Of a stretch of DNA of 64,000 bases, positions 22,795-37,145 are shown in pieces. The notes under the pieces are model-generated. The model was given only the letters and a program-made list of their open reading frames with translations. It made no database searches and was not told the origin of the DNA. The DNA is taken from assembly GCA_025642075.2 (NCBI GenBank), contig JAODUO010001073.1, positions 222,501-286,500 of the forward strand, read 5' to 3'. Positions within the stretch are counted from its first letter, which is position 1, and each line of letters starts with the position of its first letter. Origin of the DNA: Ridgeia piscesae (taxonomy: Eukaryota > Annelida > Polychaeta > Sabellida > Siboglinidae). The position numbers were made by a program, and so were the translations under genes.

Positions 22795-25362
22795 ATGTGG
22801 ATGGATGTGTGGGTTCTGTGGATGGATGTGTGGGATGTGTGGGTTCTATGGATGGATGTGTGGGTTCTGTGGATGGATGTGTGGGTTCTGTGGATGGATG
22901 TGTGGGTTCTGTGGATGGTTGTGTGGGTTCTGTGGATGGTTGTGTGGGTTCTGTGGATGCATGTGTGGGTTCTGTGGATGGATGTGTGGGTTCTGTGGAT
23001 GGATGTGTGGGTTCTGTGGATGGATGTGTGGGTTCTGTGGATGGATGTGTGGGTTCTGTGGATGGATGTGTGGGTTCTGTGGATGGATGTGTGGGTTCTG
23101 TGGATGGATGTGTGGGTTCTGTGGATGGATGTGTGGGTTCTGTGGATGGTGGTGTGGGTTCTGTGGATGGATGTATGGGTTCTGTGGATGGTTGTGTGGG
23201 TTCTGTGGATGGTTGTGTGGGTTCTGTGGATGGTTGTGTGGGTTCTATGGATGGTTGTGTGGGTTCTGTGGATGGTTGTGTGGGTTCTGTGGATGGTTGT
23301 GCGGGTTCTATGGATGGATGTGTGGGTTCTGTGGATGGTTGTGCGGGTTCTATGGATGGATGTATGGGTTCTGTGGATGGATGTGTGGGTTCTGTGGATG
23401 GATGTGTGGGTTCTGTGGATGGTTGTGTGGGTTCTGTGGATGGTTGTGTGGGTTCTGTGGATGGATGTGTGGGTTCTGTGGATGGTTGTGTGGGTTCTGT
23501 GGATGGTTGTGTGGGTTCTGTGGATGGTTGTGCGGGTTCTATGGATGGATGTGTGGGTTCTGTGGATGGTTGTGCGGGTTCTATGGATGGATGTGTGGGT
23601 TCTGTGGATGGTTGTGCGGGTTCTATGGATGGATGTGTGGGTTCTGTGGATGGTTGTGCGGGTTCTATGGATGGATGTGTGGGTTCTGTGGATGGATGTG
23701 TGGGTTCTATGGATGGATGTGTGGATGGATGTGTGGGTTCTGTGGATGGATGTGTGGGTTCTGTGGATTGATGTGTGGATGGATGTGTGGGTTCTGTGGA
23801 TGGATGTGTGGATGGATGTGTGGGTTCTGTGGATGGTTGTGCGGGTTCTATGGATGGATGTGTGGGTTCTGTGGATGGATGTGTGGGTTCTATGGATGGA
23901 TGTGTGGGTTCTGTGGATTGATGTGTGGATGGATGTGTGGGTTCTGTGGATTGATGTGTGGATGGATGTGTGGGTTCTATGGATGGATGTGTGGGTTCTG
24001 TGGATTGATGTGTGGATGGATGTGTGGGTTCTGTGGATGGATGTGTGGGTTCTATGGATGGTTGTGTGCGTTCTATGGATGGATGTGTGGGTTCTATGGA
24101 TGGATGTGTGGGTTCTGTGGATGGATGTGTGGGTTCTATGGATGGATGTGTGGGTTCTGTGGATTGATGTGTGGATGGATGTGTGGGTTCTGTGGATGGA
24201 TGTGTGGGTTCTGTGGATGGATGTGTGGGTTCTATGGATGGATGTGTGGGTTCTATGGATGGATGTGTGGGTTCTATGGATGGATGTGTGGGTTCTATGG
24301 ATTGATGTGTGGATGGATGTGTGGGTTCTGTGGATGGATGTGTGGGTTCTATGGATGGTTGTGTGGGTTCTGTGGATTGATGTGTGGATGGATGTGTGGG
24401 TTCTGTGGATGGATGTGTGGGTTCTGTGGATGGTTGTGTGGGTTCTGTGGATTGATGTGTGGATGGATGTGTGGGTTCTGTGGATGGATGTGTGGGTTCT
24501 GTGGATTGATGTGTGGATGGATGTGTGGGTTCTGTGGATGGATGTGTGGGTTCTATCGATGGTTGTGTGGGTTCTGTGGATGGATGTGTGGGTTCTGTGG
24601 ATGGATGTATGGGTTCTATGGATGGATGTGTGGGTTCTATGGATGGTTGTCTGGGTTCTGTGGATTGATGTGTGGATGGATGTGTGGGTTCTGTGGATGG
24701 ATGTGTGGGTTCTATGGATGGTTGTGTGGGTTCTGTGGATGGATGTATGGGTTCTATGGATGGATGTGTGGGTTCTATGGATGGTTGTGTGGGTTCCGTG
24801 GATTGATGTGTGGGTTCTATGGATGGTTGTGTGGGTTCTGTGGATGGATGTGTGGGTTCTGTGGATGGATGTATGGGTTCTATGGATGGATGTGTGGGTT
24901 CTATGGATGGTTGTGTGGGTTCTGTGGATTGATGTGTGGATGGATGTGTGGGTTCTGTGGATGGATGTGTGGGTTCTATCGATGGTTGTGTGGGTTCTGT
25001 GGATGGATGTGTGGGTTCTGTGGATGGATGTATGGGTTCTATGGATGGATGTGTGGGTTCTATGGATGGTTGTCTGGGTTCTGTGGATTGATGTGTGGAT
25101 GGATGTGTGGGTTCTGTGGATGGATGTGTGGGTTCTATGGATGGTTGTGTGGGTTCTGTGGATGGATGTATGGGTTCTATGGATGGATGTGTGGGTTCTA
25201 TGGATGGTTGTGTGGGTTCCGTGGATTGATGTGTGGATGGATGTGTGGGTTCTGTGGATGGATGTGTGGGTTCTATGGATGGTTGTGTGGGTTATGTGGA
25301 TGGATGTGTGGGTTCTGTGGATGGTTGTGTGGGTTCTGTGGATGGATGTGTTGGTTCTGTAA
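22795..25362. repeat. 21-bp G-rich minisatellite, about 120 copies, 2.6 kb
   Basis: Units are TGTGGGTTCTGTGGATGGATG with variants (GGTTG for GGATG, CTATGG for CTGTGG, and inserted GATGTGTG steps). The 21-bp unit lacks stops in all three forward frames. One frame runs 902 codons (CGFCGWM period), another 855 (WVLWMDV period), and a third 324 (GSVDGCV period). A start before the array at 22667 is in the same frame, but no splice or homology evidence supports translation. The array sits inside the large intron. A 423-bp higher-order duplication is visible: the rare CTATCGATGG variant recurs at 24552 and 24975, and GGGTTCCGTGG at 24791 and 25214. Confidence 0.95.
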
Positions 25363-26203
25363 CTTTTTATTCTAATTATTTGTTATTTGGTATCAGTAAT
25401 GATTGAAGAAAAAAGTTAGGTAGTTTAGGAAACTGTGGTACAATATTTCAGATCTGTTCTTGTTGTTCTGTTGTGGTTCGTCAGATAACTTCAGTTAAAA
25501 AGGGAGGATTTTGTTCGCATGAATCGGCCTGGTGTACGTCTATTGTATGATGAAGAGTGCGTACATCTAACTGTGTCATGTGACAGTTTTAATGTAGAAA
25601 TCCTGTCATCAATCCGTCAGTAGGATGACACATCCACCCTGGAATACTGGAGTATGTGATCACTTGTGACAGCACAAACACATTAGTGACACTGAGGTGA
25701 CAGTGAGATGACAGGTACTAAGACTTAGTGTCAATTACACGTTATATTTCTCCAGTGTCATGTCATAATTTGTCAGTTGTCAGTAGGGGGTATCTTGACG
25801 TTCCACTCGGGTAGTTCGTCTTTTTGTGACTGTCTGATCCCACCCGTTTACCTGAGAAGAAGGTGTGTGTAATGTTGGCTGGTAGTGTCTGTTCAATGCT
25901 GTGATGTGCAAAACTTATTGTAAGGGATGATATCAAAAGTTTGGTGTTTGATACAGTATGAAAGTGGTGTCGTTTAACCATATGCCATGACACTTTGAAT
26001 GACATCCAACTGTTTGCAACTTTGCACTGCCAAGTATCAAGTCAGGTATCATAATGCTAAACTAGTTGATCTACTGGAATTAATAGTGATTACAAAATTT
26101 ATTTGCAATTCTTAATAAAAAATCTTTAAAATGATTCCGCCTGCCAAAAACACTAATGCACAACAATAAGAAAGTATTCACGGTAAATAATGTTTTTAAC
26201 TAT

Positions 26204-26866
26204 GTTGGTGTACAAACATACAACAGTTGCTAAGTTGGTGTTTAAACATACAACAGTTGCTAAGTTGGTGTTTAAACATACAACAGTTGCTAAGTTGGTG
26301 TTTAAACATACAACAGTTGCTAAGTTGGTGTTTAAACATACAACAGTTGCTAAGTTGGTGTTTAAACATACAACAGTTGCTAAGTTGGTGTTTAAACATA
26401 CAACAGTTGCTAAGTTGGTGTTTAAACATACAACAGTTGCTAAGTTGGTGTTTAAACATACAACAGTTGCTAAGTTGGTGTTTAAACATACAACAGTTGC
26501 TAAGTTGGTGTTTAAACATACAACAGTTGCTAAGTTGGTGTTTAAACATACAACAGTTGCTAAGTTGGTGTTTAAACATACAACAGTTGCTAAGTTGGTG
26601 TTTAAACATACAACAGTTGCTAAGTTGGTGTTTAAACATACAACAGTTGCTAAGTTGGTGTTTAAACATACAACAGTTGCTAAGTTGGTGTTTAAACATA
26701 CAACAGTTGCTAAGTTGGTGTTTAAACATACAACAGTTGCTAAGTTGGTGTTTAAACATACAACAGTTGCTAAGTTGGTGTTTAAACATACAACAGTTGC
26801 TAAGTTGGTGTTTAAACATACAACAGTTGCTAAGTTGGTGTTTAAACATACAACAGTAGTTGCTAA
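26204..26866. repeat. 30-bp minisatellite with 20 perfect copies
   Basis: Units of TTGGTGTTTAAACATACAAC followed by AGTTGCTAAG repeat exactly every 30 bp. Twenty units are identical. The first unit has TGTACAAAC and the last has an insertion (CAGTAGTTG). Each unit carries the palindrome GTTTAAAC. Because 30 is a multiple of three, frames stay open on both strands over about 210-238 codons. I treat these as by-products. Confidence 0.98.
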
Positions 26867-29800
26867 CCCCAGTTAAACCAGTAACTAATTTGTGTGATAA
26901 CTTTAAATACATGGTACAAAAACTTGCTGGAATTAACAGCAGTTTTAAAAGATATTTTTAATTCTTAATTTATGTGTGACAGATTGTAATTAAACTGTGG
27001 CTAGTACAGCTGTAGTGGCCATTTTGTTTCTTTGAGTTGCTTATAAACCAAAATCATTTGCCTCCATGTGTCATACTTCAAATAAGTTACCACATCGCAT
27101 TAATTTTGTGTATTTGTATATTATCATCTGGAAATGTACATATATGCATAGGCCTACCTGGTATATATAATAAATTGCAAACACTTAGTAATTAATGTGT
27201 ACAAGTATTTTTCAGTAATATTTGTAAGATGTTTAATTATAGCTAGATGATTCTTGATTTCTAGTTTCACCCCTGGATTCGTCAGCTAGGTTCCAACCCC
27301 TCAACCCTCCCCCCACCCGCCTCACTTGACACTGTCATGGCTGTTTATGCAACCTGTGCTTAAGATTCAGGTGAATTTGTCTGTCATTCAGCGCCATTCA
27401 GCGCCCTGACAGCTGATGCACCGAGCCATTCAGTGTGTCTCCACAAGTCATTTGTCACCCTGGTATTGCTGTATGGACTGGGACACCTAATCATCTATGT
27501 CAGACATTTATCACCATCAATGAGGCTGCCACTTTTGTGTGAATTCAACCATTTGACTGCCTCTGTTATTTCAACAAATTAAGTTTATGTGGGATCAGTG
27601 TTATTGACAAGGAACCATGGATAATTGGCTGTACAAGACAAATGTTTGTATATATGTACTTTGTATTAGCAAACAAATGTATCCATAACATATGACTATT
27701 TAATTATAAAGTATAAATTAATAGAAAAAATGGGAGTCCAACCACACCAAGCCATTGTGTAATCTATCTCCAGGAACCCCCCTACATTTTTTTTATCTGC
27801 CACTCAGTTTTGTGCATGTTGTTTTATGTCAGTGTTAGGTTACAGGTTACACATTTGTTATTGGTTTTGTTGTGCCCCAGTACCCCACTAACAAGTACAA
27901 AGTCTGGCAGTTGTTATCAAAAAATCATGTTATGTGTCATACGCTGTATCCTATGATACGACAGTCGAAACATTTGACCAGTACCTTTTTATGAATAGTG
28001 ACCTTGCTGTACAGTTTTGGGTAAATATTCAAAATAAAACATTACAATTAAATTAAACGTATAATGTTTATAGATTATACTAAAATATACCACTAAGAGA
28101 TATTTGGTAGTCATCGGGATAAAATATATACATATAACATGATTTTATTATATAAAAACTCGTCAGTTTTATTCTAATCTAAATAAAAACTCAGTTCTCC
28201 GATAAAACAATTTCACATTAAGATAACATAAAATAATCTAACTGAATGTAACTATAAAATGGTATCATATCATAATTTAACAGTTGCAGGGCTGTTTTTG
28301 AACACAAGTGGCATTTGTATTTTGCTGCTTGGTACTTAGGGTGGGGTTAATAAACCCTTGGTTTATATATATATATATAATGACATTCAATCATATAAAA
28401 ACACATGTTATTCACTTTCACATTTTTAAGCACATTATATATATATAATAAGCTTACACCAAGTACGAATAACGCCTACTGAAAACAAAGACCCCGGCCT
28501 AACCAACGATGCAGATATCACCGCATACACCTTACTAACTTACATGTGTATACATCATACTCACTTATGTGCACTTAATTTAATTCACCCTGATTAAGTC
28601 TACATCTATACATCTATCATGTCTACCCTGGTAGAAGGAGTGCGGGCATTTGTGTGACTTGTACAGGCAAGGCCGTGTAGTGTGTCACTCTAGATGTAGC
28701 TGTGATAACTAAACAAGAGAGCACCAGGGCCGTGGACCAACCACGCTCACTGCCATGGCTCTGGTGACACACCTGGATTGTCTTTGAGAGCCCCCCTCGG
28801 TGAGAGAGTTGGTCGGGTCGCAGGTGTACCGCGTCGCCGGATGTGACCCGTAAGTCGCGGTCCGTGTAAGTAAGCCGTGTTTATCCGCGTGACGCAGCAC
28901 ACTGGGTACCGTTGTCCCACAACTTATCGTCAACTTGGTTTGGTGACACGTCGGTCTGTGATGACACTTTGTGACACAAGGTGGAATTTACTGACACAGG
29001 TAAGGCTGGGTTGATCTATGAGCGAATGTGTGGAGGGGTGAGGTGTGCTTTGGTAATTCTATACACCTGGTGTCAGCCCCGTTGTTGTAATCCCTCTGAT
29101 TTTCCTGGTTTCTCCCCTTCCCCCATTCCCTGTGAGCCTGGGGAGGAAAGTGTGGGCTGTAGGGATTACTTGTGTATACTTTCCCTCTCCCTCTCCCCTT
29201 GATGTGTGGCTGTGGCCTCAAACGGTGGTTAATGAACTCAGTAAAAGTGACAGAGTACTGGGAGAGTCAGGTCTAAAAACAGTCATTTTTCGGGGTCACA
29301 GCTGGACATTTACAGAGCTGTCTTTACAGTCAAATGTGTCCATTTGTTTAGTAAGGTTTGCACATTTTTGGTTGTTTAAATATTTTAAATTAAAGTTTTT
29401 TTAATAACATTTTGAAGCCCTAGATTGCATGAATATTCCTTAACATTTTATAAAATATATATGGCCACCTGGTCAGTACTGCTGCATCATCATTAATTAA
29501 ACTCTAAATGGAATTAAAACCCCATTACTTAAACCATAAAAAGAGACTTTGACATTTGGTAAATTGTTTACAGAAAGTTGAGCCCTGCGTGAACATGTTA
29601 TTAATTCACTCAGTGTACTTAATACTTATTACCACTTGCCTACCTGTGAATGGAATCCTTCACAAGATATTCATTGTATCTTTCCATTTGAATACTGCAC
29701 TGAACTGCATGACCCATCCAATGAGATTAACTTTCAGATACCACTCAGCTACATGTAACTGCATGTAAATTATAAATACCAGTGGATATCATTAACATTC

Positions 29801-30014
29801 CACGTGTGAGTTTTTATTAGAGTATGTGATTGTTCATTTGGTGTCGTTTGGATACAAGTTGTAGCATGTTTGCAAAAGGAGACATTTTCTCACGGATATC
29901 GAGCTGGTTTCATTCAGAACTACGAGTAATGCTTTGTCTTGGTGGAGAATAAGAGGTCTGCTAATTAACACGGACTTAGAACTGGTCATAAAATGAAAAT
30001 TTTCAATGGCAAAT

Positions 30015-30016
<2 letters not shown>

Positions 30017-30073
<57 letters not shown>
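30017..30073. repeat. TA/GT compound microsatellite
   Basis: A run of alternating TA turns directly into a run of GT. Confidence 0.95.
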
Positions 30074-30075
<2 letters not shown>

Positions 30076-33000
30076 TATATGCAGTTGAGAAAAAAAATAG
30101 TAATCATTATAAAAGAGAAATTAATTATATAGTTACATTAAATATTATTGATAAAGGACAGCTCTATTTTATACTGGCCAATGGCTACGTAATTTTAAAA
30201 TGTTGTCTCTAAAGAAAGGTTTCCAGGAATGTATTTTTTATGTGCCACATATATGCACAATTCTCTGCCAATATGCCAATTATGTAGGAATAATTATTTT
30301 ATAGATGAAAGCCATCATTCTTAACCATACCTATTCCTCTGAGAGTCTTAAGCACAGCAAGAAGTTGGCTGTCAGTGTGGCATTCCAAATGACATGTTAT
30401 CAACAAAACAAGCTGCTATCTGCGTAACCATGACTACCAGATATGACACAAAACAGACACCATGTTTTGACGTGAACTTTTTTACAATGTGTATGGATTA
30501 AAATTCTGATTCAGAAATAATTCTATCTGAGCATCAGACAACATTGTTGACTGTTTTACTCATAGTACTGGTGGCTAGTGCTAGATTCACTCATTAGTGT
30601 CAAAATGTTGTAATTATTCACAAAACACCTTCGAACTGTTCCTTAATCCAAACTCTTTGAGACTCACAAGAAGCCTCCAAATGTATCCTGTTGTAGACAA
30701 CATATTGTGAGCTAAATTATTTTTCCGTCCCTCAAATAAAATATAGACTCCTGATGCCTAGGCCAGTGATTATAATTTATAAATCAAGAGAATCTTATCA
30801 CATGTACATGTACATGTGTGATGTATGTAACTAACATAATGACTGCCCTATAACATATTTTAATTAATTTAGTAATTATGAAACATATGATAGTATAATG
30901 GTTAACCCAACTAGTAATTTTTTTAATGCTTTTTGCCAGTTATCTCTCCATAACAATAACCTGTAAGTAATGGTCACTTCTGACAGTACACTTCCTGTTA
31001 CAGTGTTGTGGCAAGGGCCCATGTCATGAGCTTCTCCATAGTTGCAAACCTGTTACATCTGGTTTTAAGGCATAACTGACAATATCTATGATTTTTGAAG
31101 ACTTTCTCTAAAAAATTGTTCCTTTTTGTATCCATTCACTAATAACTCTACCCATCCAGGGTTACCAGTTCAAATGAGTCATGTTGGGTGGATGGGTCTC
31201 GGCAAGCAGGTGCAGATTGCACCTTGCAGTTAGTAAAAGTGATAGCAAATGTAACATATTTTGAGCACTTATATTTAAGATAATATATGCATGTTTGTAT
31301 TTCTAGCTTAACTCTTTCATTTGCAACTGGTCATGTAAACTGCACCGTGTGAGGAGGCTGTGGTGTTATAATAAGTATCACTGTTCTTTTTGTGTCCAGC
31401 ATGTTTCATTCATAAAGCTATCATAATGCAAAACTGTCCCTACAAGATTGGAAAATAAATTAGTTTTCAAATACATCACTATTAAATGAATGAAAACATT
31501 TGTGAAGGTGTGATTTATTTTGAGCATTTCCCTGACTGGGCCAGTATTGCCAGGGTGAGTGGGTTATAATGCTTTACATGATTGATGATTTCTGGTCTAA
31601 ATAAACAGCAACAGGCTGTTTATTTACCATAAATGGCCAAATTTAAATATTAGTTGTGAAGTAAGTTCTGCCTCTGACCAGTTCATTGTAAAGTGGATCT
31701 ATCCAATTTCATTATGTAACTCTGGAATATAATAAACTAGTGTATGTGTCTATGGAGCAGTGAATAGTGAACCTATGTCTGTGAGACACGTTGTGTGATA
31801 ACACTCTCTCTAACACCACAAGTATATTAGGGTAAAAGCAGTTAAAGTAAGCAAAACAGAACTCTGCTGATATGAATCCAATCAGAGAAGTATTTTGCAA
31901 TGCACGATACAATAGTTCCGTTAACATATACATACACGTATTATAATATTATATTCATTGAGCTTTTGTTATTTGCAGCAGAATACCTCTGTTTCTGTTT
32001 TAGATACATGTGGCATGTAAATCAGTTTGATTTGATTTTATATCAATATATTACATTATATAACATGATACTGTATCAGTCTGTACCATTAATATGTAAA
32101 TATGCTTAGGTGGTACAGTACACTGGTGTTGGTTTTCACAAATATATCATTTTAGTCCACTTGTAGTTACACATTAGAACACCTTTGTGTTGTCAAGGCA
32201 ATTATAATCTATTCACACATCTAAACCACCCAAATGTAATTAGCGACAACTTTGAATGGACCTCTATTTGATTATGAGTTGCAATATAACAAGCAATTGA
32301 AACACCCATGCCCTGAGAGGCCAATATATTCAAACTAGAACCAGAACGGTGGAATTATATAAATCATTACGGTCCATCAGGACATATTTGGGTGGAGATG
32401 AGGTCAAATTAGATACCCCTAGATAGATATGGACATAGTTTATTGTTACACTGTCAAATGTGTACATTTATAAGATAAAACAGACAGGAAAACTATCTGA
32501 CTGTCATTGATTGTCTAAAGCAAACTTATTGCCAAAGGGTATTCATCATTTTTTAAAGCTTTTGCCATGTCATCCTTCTGGTTCAGTGCAATTCTTCTGT
32601 CACCTGGCTTGTATCAGTGGCTGTGTCTCCCTTGTTATGTTAATTCTGTCCTTGTCCAGTGCTTATAAATGTCACATAGAATAGTTTGGTCTAACACGAG
32701 GACACCAGTGCAATGTAGGGTTGACACAAAGAACTGCAGAACCAACCTTTTCAGTTTCAATAAAATAAAAGATGGATGCACCTTGAATACGTGTAATTGC
32801 CCATTGGCCAAGCAGCTTATTGTGAGGCAATATGGGCCTTTGCTGGTTGTTGTTATTATCGTTGAAATACATTTAATGCAATTAATGTCTTCACTCAAGT
32901 CTTAAAGGTGTTTTTCTCATTTTGGTGGTTTTTCTGAGTTCGTCCTGTTTGTTGAAAGGTTGAGTGGTGTATCTGTATATTTTAGTGGCTGATTGGTCTT

Positions 33001-33462
33001 GTCAAACTGACTAAATAAACAGAACAATTTCCGGTTAATGTTTCCTTTTGACTAGCTAGCACACAAAACTATCTACAGATCAATGTCTACGCTAACTTGT
33101 GTTGATATGTTTGAAGAGTTCAGATCAACATACGATCTCATTCATGTAGTCGCATTCTTGTGTTTGATAAACAGTGTGTGATGTTGATATCATTATTAGT
33201 TACATATTTTTACACTATCGGGCACACATTATGAAGAATATGTTCACAAAATAGATTGCCAACATATGGTTATTAATAATTTCAGTATAGAAAATGCATA
33301 GGTCATTTCGGGTGGCTTATGTTTTCACACTGACATGTTTATTTAAACTAAAATTGTGACATGTAATCGCTGTTTAATACACTCCATACGTTGAGAGCAG
33401 AAACAAGGAACAATGTATAGTTAAATGTCTGATTATAATACATTATTACCTTTTATAAAAAT

Positions 33463-33463
33463 G

Positions 33464-33496
<33 letters not shown>

Positions 33497-33510
33497 ATGT
33501 ATATATTTAT
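33463..33510. repeat. TA-rich microsatellite
   Basis: Alternating TA with GTATG interruptions. Confidence 0.8.
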
Positions 33511-36337
33511 ATATTTGTCTTATCACAGCCAATCTTTTTTTCATAGCAGTCTCTTAATGGTTATTTATTTTATGATTTGTTTTTACTAATTTTCGTTTAC
33601 ATTTTATTGATTATGCACAGCGTTTTTTCAGCAAGTGTTAACATATGAAAATAGCACTTTATAAATTTAGTACACACTAATAATAATGATTATAAAATCA
33701 TACATATAAATAGTTTTTTACTGTAATGATATTTTAGTATCATTTAACTGTTATCCGTTTAAGTGATTATCAATGGCTGTTTACAATTTAACATACCTGT
33801 GGAGTTTCTATAGGTCAGACAGGTACAATATCACATGTTGGGTGTGTGAATGAATTGTAACATGATACTCACTGTAATATTTAAACTGATTAGATAATAA
33901 TACAAAAGATTTCTAAAATAATAATTTTTTGAGTCATAATACACTTGTGGCTGAGTACTTACAATAAAAACTGTGTTAATGTTGAGGTACAAGAAGGGTC
34001 ATTGGCCATTCTAAGAACATTGAACAGAGAGAATACTTCAACGAACATTGACACCAACGTGCTTCTAAGCTTAGGGGTAGTTTCAAAAAACAGGAATGAT
34101 CTCCACTTGTAATTTGATTGGAACGTTGGACAATACAGGATATTGAGGAATGTTGGATTCACACGACCTGTTGACCTACTTTATTATGTATATCTTTAGA
34201 ACAATATTCTGGAATGCTGATAATATGTCTATGGTAACAATAATTATTGTTCTCATAATAATATGATTTTGGTAAATATGATTCTGGGGATGGTATGATT
34301 GTGATAGTAATATCACAGTAATACTGTACCGGTAATATCATTCTGATAATTATAGTTATAATTATAATTAACAACATGATTCTAGTAATCATATGATTCT
34401 GTTAAACCTGAGATTATATGTGTGCATATGTATGTTATATATAATTATACTTGACACGATATAGCCATAAAGAAGTCATGTTTGTTGGAAAAGCCTGTTC
34501 ATTTTAAATGGTGGGCATTGAAGCCTGGAGGTAGCAGGCGGTTTAGCTACCTGTGTTTATTCTTGTATGAGACGGGTGTAAGGTGTGGGTATGAGAGATG
34601 GGGTGTAGCTGGGGACTGAACAATGTTTTATTGTTGTGTAGGAGAAGGGGTAGATAAGTAGTATGGGGAGAAGAAAGGGGCATAGAAAACGGGTTATTGG
34701 GGAAGGGGTAATACAGAAGGAATGGGAATGTGATAAGTGGGGGTGGATAACTGGGTATGTGGGTAGAAGTAGACAAGAGGAATTGGAGACACACGGTTTA
34801 AATACTAAGAATATCTTCAGTTTTGTGTGCGATCATGAATCCTCAAAAACTGTTTTATCAAATGTGATGTTAGCATAAATCGTGTAGTTGTGAATGGTGG
34901 TCCTCTCCAAGTTTTGTGTTAATCAGTAGTCAGATATCTCGTTATGTTACGATAGATTCCTGATATACCTATGGTGAATGCCACGACTTTAAACAAAGTG
35001 AGAAGGCATAATTATACAACGTCTAGATCAGTACTCCCGGGGGTCTGCTGGGAGGAAGAAATGAACCCTCAAAAGACACGTGTACATTGTCATGGTTCAC
35101 AAAACTCTCGTCTTTGTCTTAAAAGTTGCCCATTTGTGTCTAAATTGTGTTTTCGTGTTTTACTAGTTTAACAAGATTGCCATCAGACAGCATGTTTCAC
35201 TTGACCAGTAGACAAGAATTCTTTTGTTTATCAATCAATCCAACGATGTCATTTGACATGTCTGATGTCTGTCATGACTTCTCATGCAGGACATCGGCTC
35301 ATAAGTGACATTGTCTTGATATGTCTGCTTTAATTGTTGATTTCAGAATTTCACATGGTAAGAAGCAACAGAAATACTGGTTTCCCCTCGTTGATGGTGG
35401 CAATTTAAAACATTTAAATAATATAGTAAAGTGATTAAGGAAAGTCATTTATTTATCACTCTGTTTTACAATGTTCACAGTATAAACATCATTATGTGCA
35501 TAAATTTCTATCTGTAGTTATACTTGATAAACAAAAATTCATATTAACATTTTCAAATGTTGTAGATAATTAACTAAATTATTCAATGCCTAAAGTTGTA
35601 AGAATGATTATTCCTTATGTCCTTATGTGATTTTTATTTGTATTAATTTGTTCTCGTATAGAATACAGTCCTGCATTCTTCAAGAAGAATGTTAAATGTG
35701 TATTTGCTTTTGTTAACCTTTAGGTCTCTAAGATTGTTAATCCACATTCCAAGACATTTTCAATGTCTAATGACGCTCTACAGGAATAACGGATTCAGTT
35801 TAACTGCAAGGATAATTAGTACTCCGATATCACACATCAGCAATAAAGACTACTATTAATGCTGTCACTTATTATTTATAATGATTGCCGGTGTTGTCCC
35901 CGTTGTGTAGAGTACAGTGACATGCTATTTATAGAAGTAGACATTAAGTGATTACTGCAGTCTACCTGTGACAGTAATGTAACAGCAGGCTTGTCACCAA
36001 GTGGTCAGCTATTGACATGTAAATTACACCCACATCTCCACCAGGGTACACCTGTAAAGTGAAACATCAAGAAGGTATGTGCTTGACGGACACAAAGTCT
36101 ATTCTGTCCTGTCTTATCGGTTTACCTACAGGGTGTTCTCGTGTCTGAGGAAACCTTCTGTCATCAAATTCTTATTAATCGTTTCAGTTCAAGGTCTTTA
36201 CGATGGCCGCCTGATGTTTGATTCGTTGATTGGTGGATGTTGTTTTGGGCAATGTCGTTCAGTTGACATTGTGTTGAAGACAGTAGAAGACAACACTTGT
36301 CAAGACACACGGCTTATTGTGGTTATTGCAAATCAAG

Positions 36338-36525
36338 CAAGGTGGGTCTCATAAAAAAATTAGTTTTTAAGCAAGGGTTCTCATAACAATTGGAATTTTC
36401 AACCAAGGTGGGTCTCGAACCACTTTGGAATTTTCAAGCAAGGTGGGTTTCATAAAAAAGTGGAATTTTCAAGAAAGGTGGGTATCATAAAAAAATTACA
36501 TTTTCAAACAAAGTGGGTCTCATGA
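36338..36525. repeat. About 39-bp tandem repeat, five diverged copies
   Basis: Copies contain AAGGTGGGTCTCATAAAAAA and a GGAATTTTCAAGCAA segment, with substitutions and short indels between copies. Confidence 0.8.
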
Positions 36526-36574
36526 AACATAATTGAGTTTTACTTACTTTACCTTACATATGGAATGACACAGT

Positions 36575-36790
36575 GGGCACATCGACAGTTTGAATCCTGC
36601 GCTGCTGGTTCAGACTTCGGACACTTTTGTTCACTCCACGTTGCTCCAGTTTATGCAGCTATGTGGATTATTGTTGTACAACTAGTCTTTACCAATGAAC
36701 TGAAATGTGGATGAATGCGTCCGAGTGCTGCGAGGGAGCAAAATGTAAAGTGCTTTGTGCATTCCTATAGACTGGAGACTATACTAGATA
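36575..36790 (+). mobile_element. SINE-like element copy (family 1)
   Basis: Contains TTGAATCCTGCG (box-B-like), TTTTGTTCACTCCACGTTGC, and the tail TGTAAAGTGCTTTGTGCATT, in the same order as in the other family 1 copies. Confidence 0.65.
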
Positions 36791-36959
36791 TCCTTATCAA
36801 CTTAACTTTACTTGTACGTGTCCTCCACTAAACACAATGCAGTTTTCCAGCTGTTTCTGCCTGTCACAGTGTTTAGGAATGAATGTATTTCCACCAAGGT
36901 ATTTAGCTCAGCACGTTCCCACAGAGTTGTGTTTTAGTCAACTCTTCACTAATGTTGTA

Positions 36960-37145
36960 ATAATCATAATAATAATAATTGTAAAACTTCTATAGCGCCT
37001 ATATCCTTAACAAGGTCAAGCTCAGAGACGCAATAAACAAAACCGTTTGGCTAATCATACACGGGGACAGGCAAAAGTTGCCATTGGAGCATAGAAAAGC
37101 AATTTCAAGCAAATATGTTTTCAGTTTTTTACTAAAGGTAGAATT
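36960..37145 (+). mobile_element. Dispersed repeat copy (family 2), truncated
   Basis: Matches the copy at 22105-22440 over TAGCGCCTATATCCTTAAC, AAGCTCAGAGACGCAATAAA, CCGTTTGGCT and AAGCAAATATGTTTTCAG. It follows an AATAATAAT run. Confidence 0.55.

Noticed and set aside
22667..25375. A 902-codon open frame (CGFCGWM repeats) and parallel frames that could suggest a repetitive protein
   Set aside because: The frame stays open because the 21-bp unit is a multiple of three and lacks stops in all forward frames. There is no homology, promoter or splice support, and it lies in an intron.
26204..26866. Regular 30-bp repeats resembling a CRISPR array
   Set aside because: There are no unique spacers and no cas genes, and the context is an animal intron.
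26190..26912. Open frames on both strands over the 30-bp array
   Set aside because: Perfect repetition of a 30-bp stop-free unit explains them. Open frames on both strands at once argue against coding.
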